DNA from: DSYU01 sp964437595
GTDB taxonomy: Bacteria; Chloroflexota; Anaerolineae; Anaerolineales; Anaerolineaceae
Assembly: GCA_964437595.1 (NCBI GenBank)
Contig: CAYTHO010000018.1
Coordinates: forward strand, 10,807 to 74,806
Reading direction: 5' to 3'
Length of the DNA: 64,000 nucleotides
Of this stretch, positions 63,001-64,000 are shown piece after piece. Under the pieces are notes generated by a model. It saw only the letters and a program-made list of their open reading frames with translations, was not told the origin of the DNA and made no database searches. A program made the position numbers and the translations under genes. Position 1 is the stretch's first letter, and each line of letters begins with the position of its first letter.

Positions 63001-64000
63001 GTATGCAAAGGAAACGGAACCACCCTGCCCGTTATCTACTTTTGTGAGAAGCATATCATTGTTCAATCCGGGGTAATTGCCAAGAGCATCCGGAGTGGTA
63101 TTATCAGTGGAAACCCCATAAGTAAGGGTTATTGGCGGAAGGCAGTTATTTGCCACAGCCGCTCCACCGATCCCGCATTCCGTTACGGATTTCAGTACGA
63201 GGGTTTTTCGATAACTGTCATGTGTTAGCGGATCCCATTTAATCCCTGGAAGTACCATAACCTCGGCATCATTGAAAACCTCCAGATCATACTCGCGGAT
63301 GATCTTATCGCTGCCGTTCTCACTAATAAGCACTTGAATTTTAGTCAAGTTCGATGTGTGGAACCTTGGACGATCATAAGGGTGGTTTACCCATTCATGT
63401 AGGAAATCTCCGCGCTCCTTTGCCCAGTTGAATACCACCTTGGTTTTACCATCTGGGTATAATACGCTCGTTGGATAAAATGACACATCATCCATACCAC
63501 ATAAGGTTTGAGAACAACTAGTCTTCCGCCCATCATCCAAAAAACTATATTGGTACTCAATTTTCTTACCGACCGCATTCTGGTAATATGCAGCTCCCCA
63601 GATCCAGGTTCGGTAAAAATCCATCCAGCGGTTCGTTCCCTCTTGAAAATACGTATCCATTTTCCATGCGCGGTTATATGCGGACCAATTATTAGTATTT
63701 GCATTTGCATTTGGTTTGAACGCATATAATCCACCAGTTTTGTCCCATACATACCATTCATCAAAATCCCGATCGTCTCTACCACCGGTTATAACGTAGC
63801 GGCGAATCTTTATAAACGATTCATCGGCGGTCTTGTAATCGATGTACTTGGTCACGCTGTGTCTGTAGTTTTCGGAGTCATCATAAAATATGACCGGTTG
63901 CATAGGTGTAGAGTTAATCGGAATTAACTTGTACCCAGTATTGCCGGGTATCACCACACTAAAACGTGGAAAGGGATAACCCTTTACAAAAATAGGGGTT
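57058..64000 (-). CDS. Giant Rhs/YD-repeat polymorphic toxin with HNH nuclease tip (N-terminus beyond the right edge)
   Basis: At least 2313 residues; the frame is open through the right edge, so the GTG at 63957 is not the true start. The N-terminal 750 residues are SpvB/insecticidal-toxin-like beta structure. YD repeats follow (many of the type YDALSNLITQTDARG, TYDLAGRKTQM). Residues about 1408-1893 hold three related jelly-roll, CBM-like modules of 160 residues each. The core ends RYTGQYEAMGGLYYYGARWYDSELNRWTQPD and RYSYGLNNPSRYTDPSGH. The tip has two hydrophobic segments and ends YDIHHIIPRERGGTNAFGNL, an HNH nuclease. It forms a cocoon that delivers the toxin to neighbours. Confidence 0.92.
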   Translation of the reverse strand, partial: TPIFVKGYPFPRFSVVIPGNTGYKLIPINSTPMQPVIFYDDSENYRHSVTKYIDYKTADESFIKIRRYVITGGRDDRDFDEWYVWDKTGGLYAFKPNANANTNNWSAYNRAWKMDTYFQEGTNRWMDFYRTWIWGAAYYQNAVGKKIEYQYSFLDDGRKTSCSQTLCGMDDVSFYPTSVLYPDGKTKVVFNWAKERGDFLHEWVNHPYDRPRFHTSNLTKIQVLISENGSDKIIREYDLEVFNDAEVMVLPGIKWDPLTHDSYRKTLVLKSVTECGIGGAAVANNCLPPITLTYGVSTDNTTPDALGNYPGLNNDMLLTKVDNGQGGSVSFAYEANPWNPNATGPFHDFIGSGGNIETGGETEIISTDRIKTFQPGLRYRITCRRSVVEDSENAGQGAQVRYVLVGDSSGLLKVRGQVITLPQGTGGAIVQDDLVLPSTASLMKVNIEVVQWTRSFELDQCKVYSMVTPYRVTKKTISDSITNKTVNSFTYLYGTPAVNDSAHSEVAAIYNRPEEGDDWRPVLTPDNSEFRGHNWTVSTDLYNNRLATYFYQDDLLKGRPWQIETRHVHINQDQSESQTIFTRKLIYYEGSSTISPDRDNRNTPYCAHIDNSDLYDLCFADMRRYKVQVSSEEQMDFGTTGIPQAQFPSTFMGTRTEYVYDDWGNVIKTVQKARDASGNAWEEKRVTLSGYGGNNTGYSFDGMISFSGSVSSESTIYRVGLPTFQNLYTSSNGALVSSTCFIYDHPINGGSGICGMDAAGNMTIDTPQSGLLTGKRTLLFSNSYADEWYKYDEWGNQIEAKSSPLAGTATQRAVETDARKTTTTYDVYFHARPTSVKNALDHTTTYSYGGTSDNSYWLGLPQTETDPNGASAVAMYDAFGRMVWLRIDPDTETTYEAVYHTGSSTMPYWIEVSRLVADQTRIATRNVYNGLGQLIQTQIGNVDVVPTGQSTEQKKDIVVETEYNAYGQVVKQSAPTPLTVWTWNGSNSPRRTGVFINTPKNFTITSYFDSGHMEKVTAPDDTYTSYAYTISGGRMLTSVTDAKGNVTQTQTDAEGQTILVTPPTGPGVSYVYTPGGLLKTATRGGVTTTLTYDLAGRKTQMIDPDMGTWIYTYDALSNLITQTDARACTTTLSYNKINQLKGKSFSTGCSSTTGITYNYDETAGVNGIGRRTSMTDASGSTSWKYDARGRMTEEKKIITDGGTFLTQWTYFSNDQVESITYPGNASGGAGEVVNYTYLPQGTLDTVKNSAIDYVSDTKYDEASRIVERIFNNSLESNFSYYPWTTQGGRLNTLKSGTSDPNIPIPSNLQNLTYTYDSIGNITKIVDNVLNSGLQTQTFGYDSASRLTSASVIGGTKGTVTGDHQYDPTSGNLSFNGENNLEYGTEDAGCGGTSSPAHAVVRTDLASYCYDANGNQTQKRVYAQMVPNSSYESSDGWTASPASAYPNTALYRSTWGNAGPHDGAFGYSINNQAYGYLESDVIAVTASTSYTLSVYVKGEIDLADSKGAWVLRAVFFDSAGNALAAPNNYKDAVHTTAITSTWTQKTGTVTAPSGAAKMRIQLLSYMNAGWVAFDDVSLTAGGQPLTVNNPGFEDTTGWAEHRVFAGTSFWRASGTSGMPAPHGGTIAYIISNLAYGSVFSEMIPVSANTQYTLSAWVRGELDGKDTDYGSWKIELCAYKSDGTSISPCVSTSGLGGGPGSINTTWAQKSGTVTTPADAAFVKFRPFLFIGSGWVAYDDVSLVKAGTTTNLLPDPGFETGSGWTESRDGRFPNTGIFRAYYGTAAPHGGTYSYVISNHAYGTISTSSNIPVTPGRTYDLRAFVRGEMDPAAGQGNWFVRAQYFNANGGWISNYANTASGGEGSLNEGWKSVGGTFTPPVDAAFVRVQLIAYMISGWVAFDDISLTDLTAAPAQTITMTYDAENHMTDYTTTGTTAKFVYNGDGKRVKGTVGSVTTLYIGAHFEWNATTSTMKKYYFAGAQRVAVRDGNTTGTTGLTFLFSDHLGSTSVSVNAATSTPTGELRYGAWGDTRIDSGSTPTNARYTGQYEAMGGLYYYGARWYDSELNRWTQPDTIVPNQYNPLDWDRYSYGLNNPSRYTDPSGHIPVDIILDLVFLAYDVGAILIEGPTTVNMAALAADAVCAVIPYGTGGGIAVRLGGEAAIQGVLRLPAGVRALQAAEKFAQFASNASSNEDGPGFPGQSNNANPGRAATNSNGDPFPTIIDPRTGEPVPAPSDNLQIVPESQRVEWGPKQRGEFIKEWLDKGYKVPDGGWENYDIHHIIPRERGGTNAFGNLVPVPREFHQRTINPWWSGYQPR

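Noticed and set aside
63955..63957. GTG as the start of the Rhs gene
   Set aside because: The frame stays open through the window edge without a stop, no signal peptide follows, and the protein begins mid-domain.

Overview
The window looks like chromosomal DNA of a Chloroflexota bacterium (Anaerolineae/Caldilineae type). The reasons are a complete Alternative Complex III operon (actABCDEF), a secreted lipoprotein with a Thr/Pro-rich linker and an NBR1-type Ig-like domain, several Chloroflexota-style small membrane proteins, and secreted proteins carrying a short [YF]LPxx motif. GC is moderately high in the housekeeping parts and visibly lower in the secreted-protein and Rhs parts. No rRNA, tRNA or CRISPR array was found.

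Layout. 0-7.7 kb: the 3' end of a membrane protein, a mannonate dehydratase (uxuA), a frameshifted beta-propeller gene, an NBR1-domain lipoprotein, a URO-D-like protein, a two-TM protein and a CAP-domain secreted protein. 7.8-15.3 kb: actA-actB-actC-actD-actE-actF on the minus strand, an electron-transfer complex that replaces cytochrome bc1, ending in a long hairpin. 15.6-22.9 kb: small enzymes and membrane proteins, then a tetR-flavodoxin-adenosine deaminase operon with a perfect palindromic operator in its promoter. 23-38.3 kb: a carbohydrate region with a xylose-isomerase-like enzyme, a Gfo/Idh/MocA dehydrogenase, a five-gene Opp-type ABC transporter, a divergent LacI regulator with a near-consensus promoter, a xylulokinase-like kinase and a hexose-6-phosphate mutarotase. 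Between them lie a methyltransferase that may be leaderless, a SHOCT/DUF2089 pair, and a 53-codon membrane protein coupled by a GTGA overlap. 38.3-50 kb: a second CAP protein, GNAT and Nudix enzymes, a large DExH helicase, a response regulator, a candidate small RNA and assorted small genes, with hairpin repeats between them.

50.3-64 kb is the accessory part: a polymorphic-toxin (Rhs) locus. One very long Rhs gene, cut by the right edge, has a C-terminal HNH nuclease tip and is followed by a SMI1/KNR4-type immunity gene. Behind it come two displaced cassettes, each ordered IS110-family element (antisense), orphan Rhs tip, putative immunity gene. Both IS110 elements abut their tip at exactly the same codon of the conserved Rhs motif Y-x-Y|[G/T]-R-N-N-P. 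Both carry, between their left end and the transposase, a related structured non-coding region with compensatory stem changes, as expected of an IS110 bridge RNA. In both copies that RNA contains a stretch equal to codons for Y-A-Y-G of the Rhs motif. My main proposal is that bridge-RNA-guided IS110 elements use the Rhs core/tip boundary as their target and so build toxin-immunity cassettes.
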